NCBI RefSeq assembly: GCF_000182925.2
Contig: NW_011929460.1
Coordinates: 1 to 64,000 of the forward strand
Source: Neurospora crassa OR74A
Lineage: Eukaryota; Ascomycota; Sordariomycetes; Sordariales; Sordariaceae
DNA: 64,000 nucleotides
Direction of reading: 5' to 3'
Positions 24,394-38,500 of this stretch are shown piece after piece. Within the stretch, counting starts at the first letter, position 1. The number at the start of each line of letters is the position of its first letter. A model generated the notes under the pieces. The model saw only the letters and a program-made list of their open reading frames with translations. It had not been told where the DNA came from and did not search any database. Position numbers and translations under genes: made by a program.

Positions 24394-26189
24394 TATTTAG
24401 TTAATTCTATTAGTAATTATATATTTATTTTAAAGATTAAATTATATATATTTAAATTTAAGTAATTAAATTACGAAATTGCGAATAGTTTATTAAATTA
24501 ATTATAGTTTATTTAATAGTACTTTACTATATAGATAACTATAGTAATTCTAGAGTTAATATATATTAAAAACCCCGACTTCGGAAGGGGTATATTTATT
24601 AAATTAAAAATTAATACCCTTCGGGGCTAATTAGTAATTTATAATAATTTTTTAAATTGTATAGCTTTGCGTTGGTAATGGTTTATTTAAATTTCTGCCC
24701 TATTAATTTTCGATGGTTGGGTTTTGGTTAGTTATAGTAATAACGGGTAATAGAGGGTTAGGGTTCGACCCTAGAGAAGGAGTTTAAGAAACGGCTACTA
24801 TATTTAAAGAAGGTAGTAGGTATATAAATTACCTAATCCCGATACGGGGAGGTAGTAATAATAAATATTAATATAGGGCTCTTTTGGGTTTTATAATTAG
24901 AATAAATATAATTTAAATCCTTTAACGAGGAATAATTAGAGGGTAAGTCTAGTATTAGTAGCCGTAGTAATTCTAATTCTAATAATATATATTAAAGTTA
25001 TTAAGGTTAAAAAGTTCGTAGTTAAATTTTGGGTTTAGCCCGTCGGTCCGCCTTACCGCGTATATTAATTGGGTTGGGCCTTTTTTTCTAGAGAACCGTA
25101 TGCCCTTTATTAAGTATATTAGGGAATTAGGATTTTTATTATAAATAAATTAAATTATTTAAAGAAGGCTTATACTTGAATATATTAGTATAGAATAATA
25201 AAATAGGATGTGTAGTTCTATTTTATTAATTTTTAGGACCGTTATAATAATTAATAGGGATAGTCGGGGGTATTAATATTTAATTATTAGAAGTGAAATT
25301 CTTAGATTTATTAAAGATTAATTATTATAAAAGTATTTACTAAGGATATTTTTATTAATTAGGAACGAAAATTAGGGGATTGAAGACGATTAGATACTAT
25401 TATAATTTTAATTATAAATTATACCGATTAAGGATCGGACGGTATTATTTTTTAACCCGTTCGGCACCTTACAATAAATTAAAATATTTGGGCTCTTGGG
25501 GGAGTATAGTTGTAAGGTTAAAATTTAAAGAAATTGACGGAAGGGTACTATTAGGGGTGGAGCCTGCGGTTTAATTTGATTTAATATAGGGAAATTTACT
25601 AAGTCTAAATATAATAAGGATTAATAAATTGAGAGCTCTTTTTTAATTTTGTAGGTAGTAGTATATAGTTATTCTTAGTTAATAGAATAATTTATTTACT
25701 TAATTACAATAATAAACGAGACTTTAATTTATTAAATAGCCTATATTACTTTAGTAGTATATTAGCTTCTTAGAGGGATTATTAATTTAAACCAATAGAA
25801 GTTTGAGGTAATAATAGGTCTATAATACCTTTAGATATTTTGGGCCGTATACGCGTTATATTAATATAGTTAGCGAGTATTCTTTTAGCCGGAAGGTCCG
25901 GGTAATTTTATTAAATTGTATCGTATTAGGGATAAAGTATTACAATTATTACTCTTTAACGAAGAATCCCTAATAAGTGTAAATTATTAATTTATATTAA
26001 TTACATCCCTACCCTTTATATATACCGCCCGTCGCTATTATTAATTGAATAGCTTAGTAAGGCTTCCGAATTAGCCTAGGGAAGTCGGTAATAACTACCT
26101 AAGGCCGGAAAATTATCTAAATTCAATTATTTAGAGGAAATAAAAGTCGTAATAAAGTCTCCATTAGTAAACTAGTAGAAGGATTATTA
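24394..26189 (+). rRNA. 18S rRNA copy, unit 3 (RIP-degraded, likely pseudogene)
   Basis: 1796 bases, TATTTAGTTAATTCT to GGATTATTA. The 530 loop (24952-24970) is GTATTAGTAGCCGTAGTAA, the same state as in unit 4. The decoding region keeps ACCGCCCGTCGCTATTA, the best of the array, yet the copy is altered at many other fixed sites. Confidence 0.96.
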
Positions 26190-26380
26190 TAAAATTATAA
26201 AACTCCTATAAACTATCGTAAATCTTACTTATACAATTACCTCGGCGTTAGTAATCCAGAAAAGCCTTCGGACCCTCCCGGATCTTCGGGTCTCCCGCTT
26301 ATAGGAAGCTACCCGCCGGAGTATTAAAACTAAACTTTTAATATTTTATATCTCTTTAAATAAACTTTTAAATAAATTAA
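26190..26380 (+). other. ITS1, unit 3
   Basis: 191 bases; the G+C core reads GCCTTCGGACCCTCCCGG and its second hairpin arm is decayed (CCCGCTTATAGGAAGC). Confidence 0.9.
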
Positions 26381-26538
26381 AACTTTTAATAACAAATCTC
26401 TTAATTCTAATATTAATAAAGAACGTAGCGAAATACAATAAGTAATATAAATTATAGAATTTAGTAAATTATTAAATCTTTAAACGTATATTACACTTAC
26501 TAATATTCTAGTAAGTATATTTATTTAAACGTTATTTT
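26381..26538 (+). rRNA. 5.8S rRNA copy, unit 3 (RIP-degraded)
   Basis: 158 bases, AACTTTTAATAACAAATCTC to AACGTTATTTT. Signature reads AATAAAGAACGTAGCGAAAT. The hairpin normally read as CGCTAGTATTCTAGCG is now TACTAATATTCTAGTA, with unpaired changes. Confidence 0.95.
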
Positions 26539-26688
26539 AATTATTAAACTCTATTTACATTAGGGATTTACAATTATCTATAGTCCTTCAAAATTAATAG
26601 TAAGCTTACTAATTATACCGAATATAGTAATTTTATATTACTATAGTTATACAGCGGGTTCTTATTGTAAAACCCCCTATTTCTAAGA
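26539..26688 (+). other. ITS2 between units 3 and 4
   Basis: 150 bases. The 3' segment reads AGCGGGTTCTTATTGTAAAA, with GC lost at one site relative to the telomere-side remnant. Confidence 0.9.
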
Positions 26689-29600
26689 TTGACCTCGGAT
26701 TAGGTAGGAATACCTATTGAATTTAAATATATTAATAAGCAAAGGAAAAGAAACTAATAGGAATTACCTTAATAATAGCAAATAAAGTAGCAATAATTCA
26801 AATTTGAAATCTAATTTTAGCCTAAATTGTAATTTATAGAGGAAGCTTTTAGTAAAGCACCTTTTAAATCCCCTAGAATAGGGTACTATAGAGGGTAAGA
26901 GTCTTATATAGTTGGATGCTAATTTAATATAAAGCTCTTTCAATAAATTGAGTAATTTGGGAATACTATTTAAAATAGGAGGTAAATTTCTTCTAAAGTT
27001 AAATACCGGCTAGAGACTAATAGTATATAAGTAGAATAATTGAAAGATGAAAAGTATTTTAAAAAGAGGGTTAAATAGTATATAAAATTATTAAAAGGGA
27101 AGTATTTGTAATTAGACTTATACTATTCCAATTATCCGGTATTTTTACTAATATATTTAGGATAATTTAAACTAATATTAGTTTTAGTAGGGGGATAAAG
27201 GTCCGGAGAATATAACTCCTCTAAGAATATTATAGCCTTAAGTATAATGCCTTCGCCGGGACTAAGGTTCGTATATTTATAAGGATATTAGTATAATAGT
27301 TATTAATAACCTATTTTAAAATACAAATTAAAGAATTAAGGTTTTATACAAATATTTAAGTATAAAACCCGTACGTATAATAAAAGTGAATGTAGGTAAG
27401 AGTTTCGGTATATTATTAACCGATTTTAATATATTTAAATAGATTTAAATAAGAGTATTAAACTTTAGACCCGAAAGATAGTAAATTATACTTAGATAGG
27501 GTGAAGCTAGAGGAAATTTTAATAGAGGTTCGTAGCGGTTTTGACGTGCAAATTAATTATTAAATCTAAGTATAGGGGCGAAAAATTAATTGAATTATTT
27601 AGTAGTTAGTTATTACCGAAGTTTCCTTTAAGATAGTAGTATTATTCTTTAATTTTATAAGGTAAAGCAAATAATTAGGGATTTAGGGGCGCTTTTTAGC
27701 CTTTATTTATTCTTAAATTTTAAATATATAAGAAGCCTTTATTATTTAATTGAATATAAGTATTCGAATATACTAATACTAATAGGCTATTTTTAGTAAA
27801 TAGAATTAGCGATATAGAATAAACCGAACGCGGGGTTAAAGTATTAGAGTAGACGTTTATTAAATACTATAAAAAGTATTAATATATTTTAATAGTAAGA
27901 TAGTAGCTATAGAAGTTGGAATTTACTAAGGATTGTATAATAATTTACTTACTAAATATATTAGCTTTGAAAATAAATAGCGTTTAAGTATCCTACTTAT
28001 ACCCCGCCCTTAGGGTAGAAATAATGCCTTAAAGAGTAGGCGGTTGTAAAGGTTAGTAACGAAGCTTAGGGCGTAAGCCCGGATTGAATAGCCTCTAGTA
28101 TAAATTTTAATAGTAATAGTAAATACTTTAATAAGAATTTGAAGGACCGAAGTAGGGAAAGGTTCTATATAAATAGTGGTTAGATATAAATTAGTTAATC
28201 CTAAACTATAGGGAAATTCCATTTTAAAGGGGCACTTATACCCTATATAGCGAAAGGGAAGCCGGTTAATATTCTAACACTTAAATATAAATTTTACGTA
28301 GCAACGTAATTGAATGTAAAAATAACGGCGGGGGCCCCGGGTAGAATTCTCTTTTCTTCTTAACGGTCTATTACTTTAAAAATAGTTTATTTAGAAATAG
28401 GGTTTAATAGCTAAAAGAGTCTAATACTTCTATTAGGTCTAATATATTTTTAATATCCCTTAAAAATCTACGGGAGGGAATAATTCTTATACTAGGTTGT
28501 ACTTATAACTATAGTAGGTCTCTAAAGTGAATAGCCTTTAATTAATAGAATAATATAAATAAAGGAAGTTAGTAAAATAGATCTATAATTTTAGGAAAAG
28601 GATTAGTTCTAAGGGTTGGGTATATCGGGCTTTAGGTAAACGCCCTAGGAGTAGATTACTATTAATTAAGTAATTAGCCGGTAGCTTTCAATATCCGGAT
28701 ATAGAAGCCTTTAGTAGACTTCGGTCGTCCAGCGTATATTTAATAATTAATTTAGAATTAGTACGGATAAGGGGAATTTAATTATTTAATTAAAATATAG
28801 TATTGTAATAGCTAGAAAGTAGTATTAATGCAATATAATTTTTACTTAGTACTCTAAATATTAAAGTAAAGAAATTTAATTAAGTGCGGGTAAACAGCGG
28901 GAGTAACTATAATTTTCTTAAAGTAATTAAATACCTTATTATTTAATTAATAATACGTATAAATAAATTAACAAAATTCCTACTATCCCTATTTACTATT
29001 TAGCGAAATTATAATTAAGGGAACGGGTTTAGTAGAATTAGCGGGGAAAGAAGACTCTATTAAATTTAATTTTAATTTAATATTATAAAAAGATATAAGA
29101 GGTATAGAATAGGTAGGAGCTTTAGCGCCGGTAAAATACTACTATTCCTATTGTTTTTTTACTTATTTAATTAAGCGGGGTTAGATTTTCGTCCAACTTC
29201 TAATTTTAAGGTCCTTCGCGGGCCGACCCGGGTTAAAAATATTATTAGGTAGAGAATTTAACTAAGGCGGTATATTTATTAAACTATAATATAGGTATCC
29301 TAAGGGGGGCTTATAGAGAATAGAAATTTCTAGTAGAATAAAAGGGTAAAAGTCCCCTTAATTTTAATTTTTAATATAAATACAAACTATAAAAGTATAG
29401 CCTATTAATCCTTTAGTCCTTTGAAATTTAAGGTTAAAGGTATTAGAAAAATTACTATAGGGATAATTAGTTTGTAGCAGTTAAGTATTTATAGCAATAT
29501 TACTTTTTAATCCTTCAATATTAGTTCTTCCTATTATATTAAAGTAGAATTCAATAAGCATTAGATTATTTACTTATTAATAGGGAATATAAATTGGATT

Positions 29601-30027
29601 TAGACTATTATAAGATAGATTAATTTTACTTTACTAATAACTTTATTACAATAATAATTAAATTTAGTATAAAAAGAACCGCTTATTTAAATAATTAGTT
29701 TTTACAGTTATCCGACCGGGTAATACTATAATACTACTATTTGCTAGATAATAGCTGAACGCCTCTAAATTAGAATCTATATTAGAATACAATAATACTT
29801 CTAGTATATTGTAAATGTATAAAAATAGGCTCTAGCTTCGTATTTTAATAAGTAATTCCTTTATTAGTTTTAAAGTAGTTAGCGGTAATTTACGTATTAT
29901 AATTTTAATATACGTTAAATCAAATCCTTTACAAACAATTTAAATATGCGAAAGGGTCTTATAAATAGTAGAATAACCTTATTATTATAATTTATTAAGG
30001 GTAAACCCTCCTTTGCCTAAATTTCCT
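26689..30027 (+). rRNA. 28S rRNA copy, unit 4 (RIP-degraded, likely pseudogene)
   Basis: 3339 bases, beginning TTGACCTCGGATTAGGTAGG, so only the CA site is changed in the first 20 bases. The sarcin-ricin loop (29666-29681) reads AGTATAAAAAGAACCG, destroying the GAGA tetraloop. A minus-strand reading frame at 28010-28222 lies fully inside this gene and is not considered coding. Confidence 0.95.
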
Positions 30028-30075
30028 AATAAAAGGGTCTATTTAATAAGTAAGTATTTATTAGGGGGTTCCCCC
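30025..30075 (+). promoter_or_regulatory. 3' ETS stem-loop and palindrome, unit 4
   Basis: CCTAATA against TATTAGG, which pair perfectly although both differ from unit 3 (G to A in one arm and C to T in the other). The palindrome is GGGGGTTCCCCC. Confidence 0.4.
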
Positions 30076-30977
30076 GAAATTTAATTACTAAAACTTAAGA
30101 GGGCGAAAACGCTTTACTAGAGGGAAAGTATAGAATAAATAGGGATAAGAAGGGGACTTAATTAAATTTAATATTTCCTAGGTTTAAATAATATTACTTT
30201 AGGGGTGCGGGCAGGCCGGGTATAAGGGGTCTACCGTACTAGCAACTAACTTATAGAAAGTTTAGTAATTATATATAGTATATATTTAGGGAAGTATCGA
30301 TTAACGTAGTATATATAGGTATAGTTAGGCCGGGCCTTTACAAATCTTAATAATTATAATAAGTAGAGTAAATAAAAACGACCGACTAAGTAGCGGCGGG
30401 GTAGGAGCGATTAAGTAAGTAAATAATTTTTAAATAAATTTATAATTCTAAATAAGTAAATATATTTATAATTGGGTTGGATGTAGCGCTAGGTAAGTAA
30501 ATACATTCGAATTATATAAGGTAGCGTAAAGAAAAGAGGGTAGGTAAGTGCGTTTAAACGGGTTAAGTATATAGGGTAGGTAGGTGCGTTTAAGTATAGA
30601 ATTTTTATATAAATAGTAGCTATATTAGGAAGGTAAGGGCGAAGGCCTATATAGGGTAGGTAAAAAGAACCGAAAGGTTTAAGGGGGCTAAAGGGTTACT
30701 TTCTAATTCCTATTAGAAGGGGCTTATTAAAGGAAAGGGTAGGGTAGTAGTAGGAGGGGGTAAATAAATAAAGAAGCTATATAATTAAATAAAAGTATTT
30801 GTAGCCTTTTTATTAGAAGATGTAGTAGGGTAGGTAGGAAAAGGTTATATAAGATTATATTTTTATATAAAATAAAAGTATAAAGGGGGAGGTTATTTTT
30901 TTAATTTCTAAGTAAGCAAGGCGGTAGGTAGGCTATTTGGACTAAGAATAATTTAATCTTTAGGGGGGGAGCGAAAA

Positions 30978-31327
30978 TTTCTTTCTTCTTTTTCTTTTCC
31001 TTTTTTATTTATTTATTTTTTTTCTTTCTTTTTTTTCTCCTCCCTCTTTCTTCTTCCTACTTTTATCCTCTTTATTACTCTTCCTCCTCCCTTTCCTTTC
31101 CTCTCCGTCTTCCTTCGTTTTAGTCCTTTTTTTCTTTTCTCTTCCTTTTTCTTTTTTCTTTTTAGCTTTTAACTTCTTTTTAAAGCTTTCCTCTCTTAAT
31201 ATTTCTTTCCTTATACCTCCAAACCCCCCTCCGTTCCCTTCTTTTATATTATATCTATATAAAGATAAAAAAGTAATATAATTAATATGTAAATAAAATA
31301 AAGAAGGTTCTTATTCTTCTTTTCTTT

Positions 31328-31376
<49 letters not shown>
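30978..31376. repeat. Pyrimidine tract ending in T48, unit 4 IGS
   Basis: The longest T run of the array, 31329-31376, followed by the usual ATATATATTTTTC. Confidence 0.85.
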
Positions 31377-31379
<3 letters not shown>

Positions 31380-32086
31380 TATATTTTTCTTACTTTCCTT
31401 CTACCTTTTTACTTTTATAATATCTTGCCCCCTTAGTAAGCTTCTTCCTTTCTTTTTCTTTTTATTCTTCTTTTCGTCCTCTTATTCTACTTCTAAATTT
31501 TTATTAGGTAAGGGCGTTTATAAAGTAAATAAATACTTTTAAAGTAGTAGGAGCTGGATTATAATAAGGGTAGAGGTTTTTTTTATAAATATAGGAAGAA
31601 GAAGGTATTCGGAGGCGATTAAATCGATTAATTAGAATTTATACAGTTTTGAATGAATTGTTAGGGAAGGGTAGGTAAATAATTAATAGTAGGAAAGAAG
31701 AAAAAGAAGAAAAAAAGAAAAAAAAAAAAGAAATTTTAAAAATAGTAGAAGAAGAAGGGTAGTAGAATTTAGGGGGTATAAATAATTAGTAGAGTAAGTA
31801 GGGTATTAGGTAGCTTTAGTTATATAGGTAGGGAGGATATATTGAGGTTAATATATTAATAAAGAAGGTTAAATTAATAAATATAAAAAGAAAAAAATAA
31901 AAGTAATATAAATACTTTTAGTATAATTATAAAATATTATAAATTATATTAGGGAAGATAAAAAGTAATTAGCTTTTTACTTAGTAGAAATATAGTTTGA
32001 GTAGACGTTGTAGGGTAAATATATTTACTTTATATAAGAAAGGTACGGCCGAAGTTAAAAAGGTAAAAGAGGGAAAAATAGTAAAG

Positions 32087-32356
32087 GGTAGTACTTACTA
32101 AGTATAAGGTAAATAAGAATAACCGGGTAGGTAAAGAAGGCGTAATTAACCTTTGGAAACTGAAGTTTTGAAAAGGAAAATTACGAATAGGTAGTACTTA
32201 TTAAGTATAGGGTAGGTAAGAATTATAAGGTAGGTACGATGGGCTTATATAAGAAAGGTAAAATTAAAATTAAAAAGAAAAAAGTAGTAGGCGGGTAGTA
32301 TTTACCGAATATAGGGTAAATAGGAATAATCGGGTAAGTAAGGAAGGTATAATTAA
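32087..32356. repeat. About 103-base tandem repeat, unit 4 IGS
   Basis: Copies near 32087, 32190 and 32293. The second and third keep GGGTAGGTAAG and ATCGGGTAAGTAAGG. Confidence 0.6.
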
Positions 32357-32544
32357 TTTAACGAGGAAGGTGTGGTTTTTATAAATTTAAAGCGAAATTC
32401 TTAAGAAGGTACGATTTAATTAGGTAATTAAGTAGCTGTAAATCGATTTTTAAAATTTCCTATATTAGGGAATTTTGCGGGAGTTAAAAAATTATAATTT
32501 AGACTATTAGGCTATATTATTCCTAAATTCGAAGTTAGAGGGTA

Positions 32545-32627
32545 TATAAGAAGGAGTAGTAGAGAATAATAGGAAAGAGCGAGTAGTAAGATTATTCGGT
32601 CGTCCTTACTTCTAGCTCCTTCTTATA
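32545..32627. promoter_or_regulatory. Inverted repeat, possible Pol I promoter region, unit 4
   Basis: Arms TATAAGAAGGAGT and GCTCCTTCTTATA: twelve pairs, with the thirteenth lost by C to T in the first arm. Confidence 0.4.
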
Positions 32628-33222
32628 AGTATAAATAAAAATATATAGGGCCTACTCTATTTAAAAGCCTTCTATAGGAGGGCTACTCTAATTTATAATT
32701 TAAATACTTTCCTATAGTAACTTACAAAGGAAATTAAATTCTAATTTATAGAGCGTTGTTATTACGTAACTCCCTATAGTTTGCCGGGGAATTAATATTA
32801 ATAGTACGAACTACCTTAGTACTATTTTAATAAGGGCTCTACCTTTACCGGACGGTATTTAAAAAGATTTTATAAGTACTAAGGAGTACCCTATAAGTAC
32901 CGAGGGGTGGGTTTTATAAATAATTGGCCGTTAGTTAAATTTATTTATAAGCTACCGGGGGTATTAATTAATTAGGGAAGCCTTCGGGTAGAACCTTCTA
33001 TATTAGGCCTCCTTTTAGGGCGTATAAATAGTATACGAGAGGTATTTTACACTTTCCTATCCTCCTACCGACTGCGTTTTAAAGAATTTAAGAGGGGAAA
33101 GTAAATATATATTTCGAGGTAAGTTCGGCCCTACCGTATAAGCTTCGGACTACTTACCTTCGTAATTTTATAAATTCTTCCGTTCATTTACGAACGGTTA
33201 GCCTTTTTAAGCGTACGATAGT

Positions 33223-35018
33223 TATTTAATTAATTCTATTAGTAATTATATACTTATTTTAAAGATTAAATTATATATATTTAAATTTAAGTAATTAAAC
33301 TACGAAATTACGAATAATTTATTAAATTAGTTATAGTTTATTTAATAGTACCTTACTATATAGATAACTATAGTAATTCTAGAGTTAATATATATTAAAA
33401 ACCCTAATTTCGGAAGGGGTATATTTATTAAATTAAAAACTAATACCCTTCGGAACTAACTAGTAATTTATAATAATTTCTCGAATTATATAACTTTATA
33501 CTAGCGATAGTTTATTTAAATTTCTACTTTATTAATTTTCGACGGCTAGGTTTTAGTTAACTATAATAATAATAGGTAATAGAGGGTTAGGGCTCGACCC
33601 CGGAGAAGGAGCTTAAGAAACGGCTACTATATTTAAGGAAGGTAGTAAGCGTATAAATTACTTAATCTCGACATAGGGAGGTAGTAATAATAAATATTAA
33701 TATAGGGTTCTTTTGGGTTTTGTAATTAGAATAAATATAATTTAAATCCCTTAATAAAGAATAATTGGAGGGTAAATCTAGTATTAGTAGCCGTAGTAAT
33801 TCTAATTCTAATAACGTATATTAAAATTATTAAAGTTAAAAAGTTCGTAGTTAAACCTTAGGCTTAGTCCGTCGGTCCGCCTTACTACATACATTAATTG
33901 GGTCGGGCCTTTTTTCTTAGAGAACCGTATACCCTTTACTAGGTATATTGGGGAATTAGGACTTTTATTATAAATAAATTAAATCGCTCAAAGAAGGCTT
34001 ATATTCGAATGTACTAGTATAGAATAATAGAATAGGACGTATAGTTCTATTTTATTAGTTTCTAGGACCGCTATAATAATTAATAGGGATAGTCGGGGGT
34101 ATTAGTATTTAATTGTTAGAGGTGAAATTCTTGGATTTATTAAAGATTAATTATTGTAAAAGTATTTACTAAGGATATTTTTATTAATTAGGAATAAAAG
34201 TTAGGGGATCGAAGATAATTAGATACTATTATAATTTTAATTATAAATTATACTAATTAAGGATCGGACAATATTATTTTTTAACCTATTCGGCACTTTA
34301 TAATAAATTAAAATATTTAGGCTCTTGGGGGAGTATAGTCGTAAGGTTAAAATTTAAAAAAATTGACGGAAGGGTACTACTAGGGGTAGAGCCTGCGGTT
34401 TAATTTAATTCAATACAGGGAAATTCACTAAGTCCAGATATAATAAAGATTAATAGATTGAGAGCTCTTTTTTAATTTTGTAAGTAGTAGTATATAACCG
34501 TTCTTAGTTAATAGAGTAATTTATCTATTTAATTATAATAATAAATGAAACTTTAATTTACTAAATAGCCTATATTATTTTAGTAGTACATTAGTTTTTT
34601 AGAGGGATTATCGGCTTAAGCCAATAAAAATTTAAAGTAATAATAGGTCTATAATACCCTTAAATATTCTAGGCTGTACGTACACTATACTAATATAGCT
34701 AGCGAATACTCCCTTAGCCGGAAGGTCCGAGTAATTTTATTAAATTGTATTATACTAGGGATAGAATATTATAATTATTACTCTTCAATAAGGAATCCCT
34801 AGTAAATATAAATTATTAATTTGTATTAATTACATCCTTACTCTTTATATATACCGCCCGTTATTACTACTAATTAAATAGTTTAATAAAACTTCCGGAC
34901 TAACCTAAAGAAGTCGGTAATAACTACCCAAGGCCGGAAAGCTATTTAAACTCAATTATTTAAAGGAAGTAAAAATCGTAATAAGGTTTCCGTTAGTAAA
35001 TTAGCGGAAAGATTATTA
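33223..35018 (+). rRNA. 18S rRNA copy, unit 4 (RIP-degraded, likely pseudogene)
   Basis: 1796 bases, TATTTAATTAATTCT to AGATTATTA. 530 loop (33781-33799) GTATTAGTAGCCGTAGTAA; decoding region ACCGCCCGTTATTACTA. It shares the 530-loop changes with unit 3 but not the decoding-region state, so shared changes look like repeated hits at CA and TG sites rather than common descent. Confidence 0.96.
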
Positions 35019-35209
35019 TAGAATTATAAAACTCTTATAAACTATTATAAATCTTACCTATACAGTTACTTTAATATTAGCGGTCTAGAAAGGCCTTCAG
35101 GCCCTCCCGGATCCTCGGGTTTCCCGTTTGTAGGAGGCTGCCCGCCGGAATACCGAAACTAAATTCTTAATATTTTATATTTCTCTAAGTAAATTTTTAA
35201 ATAAGTTAA
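35019..35209 (+). other. ITS1, unit 4
   Basis: 191 bases; core GGCCTTCAGGCCCTCCCGG and TTTCCCGTTTGTAGGAGG. It ends AAGTTAAAA just before 5.8S. Confidence 0.9.
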
Positions 35210-35367
35210 AACTTTCAATAACAGATCTCTTAATTCTAACATCGATAAAGAACGTAGCGAAATACAATAAGTAATATAAATTATAGAATTTAATAAATTA
35301 TCGAATTTTTAAACGTACATTACACTCACTAATATTCTAATAAATATACCTATTCGAACGTTATTTT
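35210..35367 (+). rRNA. 5.8S rRNA copy, unit 4 (RIP-degraded)
   Basis: 158 bases. The start AACTTTCAATAACAGATCTC keeps more Cs than the other copies, and CATCGATAAAGAACG differs from the conserved signature by one G-to-A. It still has a changed CGAAATACAATAAG and is embedded between dead 18S and 28S. Confidence 0.95.
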
Positions 35368-35517
35368 AATTATTAAACTCTATTTATATTAGGGATTTAC
35401 AATTATCTACAATCCTTTAAAATTAATAGCGGATTCGTTAGTTATACTAAGCATAATAATTCTATATCGCTATAGTCGTACAGCGGGTTCTTACTATAAA
35501 ACCCCCTATTTCTAAAA
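35368..35517 (+). other. ITS2 between units 4 and 5
   Basis: 150 bases, ending AGCGGGTTCTTACTATAAAA and CCCCCTATTTCTAAAA. Contains GCGGATTCGTTAGTTATAC where other copies have GGGCTCGCTAATTATAC. Confidence 0.9.
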
Positions 35518-38500
35518 TTAACCTCGGATTAAATAGGAATACCCACTAAATTTAAACATATTAATAAGTAGAGGAAAAGAAACTAATAGGGATTACCCTA
35601 ATAATAGCGAGTAAAGTAGTAATAATTTAAATTTAAAATCTAACTTCGGCTTGAATTATAATTTATAGAGGAAGCTTTTAGTAAAGCACCTTCTAAATTC
35701 CTTAGAATAAAGTACTATAGAAGGTAAGAGCCCTATATAGTCGGATGCCGATTTAATATAAAGCTCCTTCAACGAATTAAGTAGTTTAAGAATATTATTT
35801 AAAATAGGAGGTAAATTTCTTCTAAAATTAAATACCGGTTAGAAACTAATAGCATATAAGTAGAATAATCGAAAGATGAAAAGTACTTTGAAAAAAGGGT
35901 TAAATAGTATATAAAATTATTAAAAGGGAAGCGTTTATAATTAAATTTACACTATTCCAATTATTTAATATTTTTACTAATATATTTAAGACGGCTTAAA
36001 CTAATATTAATTTTAATAGGGGGATAAAGGTCCGGGGAATATAGTTCCTCCGGGAGTATTATAACCCCGGGCGTAATGCCTTCGCCGGGACCGAAATTCG
36101 CGTATTTATAAAGATACTAATATAATAGTTATTAACGACCCGTCTTAAAATATAGACTAAAGAATTAAAGTTTTATACGAATATTTAGGTATAAAACCTA
36201 TATACGTAATAAAAGTAAATATAAGTAAAAGCTTCAGTATATTATTAACTAATTTTAATATATTTAGATGGATTTGAATAAGAATATTAAACTTTAAATT
36301 TAAAAAATAGTAAATTATATTTGGATAGGGTGAAGTTAGAGGAAACTTTAGTAGAGGTTCGTAGCGGTTCTAACGTATAAATCGATTATTAAATTTAAGT
36401 ATAGGGGCGAAAAATTAATCGAATTATTTAGTAGTTAGTTACCGCCGAAGTTTCCCTTAGGATAGTAATATTATTCTTTAGTTTTATAAAGTAAAGCGAA
36501 TAATTAGGGATTCGGGGGCACTTTTTAACCTTTATCCATTTTTAAACTTTAAATATATAAGAAACCTTTATTATTTAATTAAATATAGGTATTCGAATAT
36601 ATTAATATTAGTAGGCTATTTTTAGTAAGTAGAATTAATAATACAGAATAAACTAAATATAGGGTTAAAGTACCGGAGTAGACGCTTATTAAATACTATA
36701 AAAGGCGTTAATATATTTTAATAGTAGGACGGTAATTATAAAAATTAGAATTTACTAAGGATTATATAATAACTTACTTACCGAATATATTAGCTTTGAA
36801 AATAAATAGTACTTAAGCGTCCTACTTATACCCCGCCCTTAGGGTAGAAACGATACTTTAAGGAATAAGTAGCCGTAGAGGTTAGTAATGAAGCTTAGGG
36901 CGTAAGCCTAGGTTGAACGGCCTCTAATATAGATTTTAATAATAGTAATAAATATTTTAATAAGAATTTGAAGGATCGAAGTAGGGAAAGGTTCTATATA
37001 AATAGTAGTTAGATATAAGTTAATTAATTTTAAATTATAAGGAAGTTCCGTTTTAAAGGGGCATTTGTACTTTATATAGCGAAAGGGAAGCCGGTTAATA
37101 TTCTAGTACTTAAATATAAATTTTATACGGTAATACAATTAAATACGGAGATAATAGTGGGGGCCCCGGGTAGAATTCTCTTTTCTTCTTAATAATCTAT
37201 TACTTTAAAAATAGTTTATTTGGAGATAGGGTTTAATAGTTGGAAGAGCCCGATATTTTTATTAAATCCGGTACACTTTTAATATCCCTTAAAAATCTAT
37301 AGGAGGGAATAATTCTTATACTAAGTTGTACTTATAATTATAGTAGGTCTCTAAAGTGAATAGCCTCTAGTTAATAGAATAATATAAATAAGGGAAATTA
37401 GTAAAATAGATCTATAATTTCGGGAAAAGGATTAACTCTAAGGGTTAAGTACGTTAGGCTTTAAGTAAACGCCCTAAAAATAGATTACTACTAATTAGGC
37501 AACCGGCTAGCGGCTTTCAATATCCGGGTATAAAAGCCTTTAATAAACTTCGGTCGTCTAATATATATTTAATAATTAATTTAGAATTGGTATAGATAGG
37601 GGGAATTTAATTATTTAATTAAAATATAGTATTACGATAGTTAGAAAGTAGTATTAATATAATATAATTTTTATTTAGTATTCTAAATATTAAAGTAAAG
37701 AAATTTAATTAAGTGCGGGTAAACGGCGGGAGTAACTATAATTCTCTTAAGGTAGTTAAATGCTTCGTTATTTAATTAGTAATATATATAAATAGATTAA
37801 TAAAATTCCTACTATTCTTATTTATTATTTAGCGAAATTATAGTTAAAGGAACGGGCTTGGTAGAATTAGCGGAGAAAGAAGACCCTATTAAATTTAATT
37901 CTAGTTTAATATTGTAAAAAAATATAAGAGGTGTAGAATAGGTAGGAACTTCGGTGTTGGTAAAATACTACTACTCTTATTATTTTTTTATTTATTTAAT
38001 TAAATAAGGTTAGATTTTCGTCCAACTTTTAGTTTTAAAGTCCTTTGCGGGCCAATCCGGGTTGAAGATATTATTAGGTAGGGAATTTGGCTAAGGCGGT
38101 ATATTTATTAAATTATAATATAAGTATCCTAAAGGGGGCTTATAGAGAATAGAAATCTCTAGTAGAATAAAAGGGTAAAAGTCCCTTTAATTTTAATTTT
38201 TAGTATAAATACAAATTATAAAAGTATAGCCTATTAATCTTTTAGTCCCTCGAAATTTGAGGTTAGAAGTACCAAAAAAGTTACTATAGGGATAATTAGC
38301 TTGTAGCGGCTAAGCGTTTATAATAATATTGCTTTTTAATCCTTCAATATCGGCTCTTCTTATTATATTGAAATAGAATTCGGTAAGTATTGGATTGTTC
38401 ACCTACTAATAGGGAATATAAGTTAGGTTTAGATTATTATAAAATAAATTAGTTTTACCCTATTAATAACTTTATTATAATAATAATTGAGTTTAGTATA

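Larger units (their letters stand above)
30028..33222. other. IGS with 3' and 5' ETS, unit 4
   Basis: 3195 bases, the longest spacer, with the longest T run. Same order of elements. In the minus-strand lysine-rich frame region the sequence has diverged enough that no comparable frame of that length stands out. No gene seen. Confidence 0.85.

Noticed and set aside
25380-25574. Plus-strand 64-codon frame
   Set aside because: Lies wholly inside the 18S copy of unit 3.
28010-28222. Minus-strand 70-codon frame
   Set aside because: Antisense to the 28S copy of unit 4, with no counterpart in other units.
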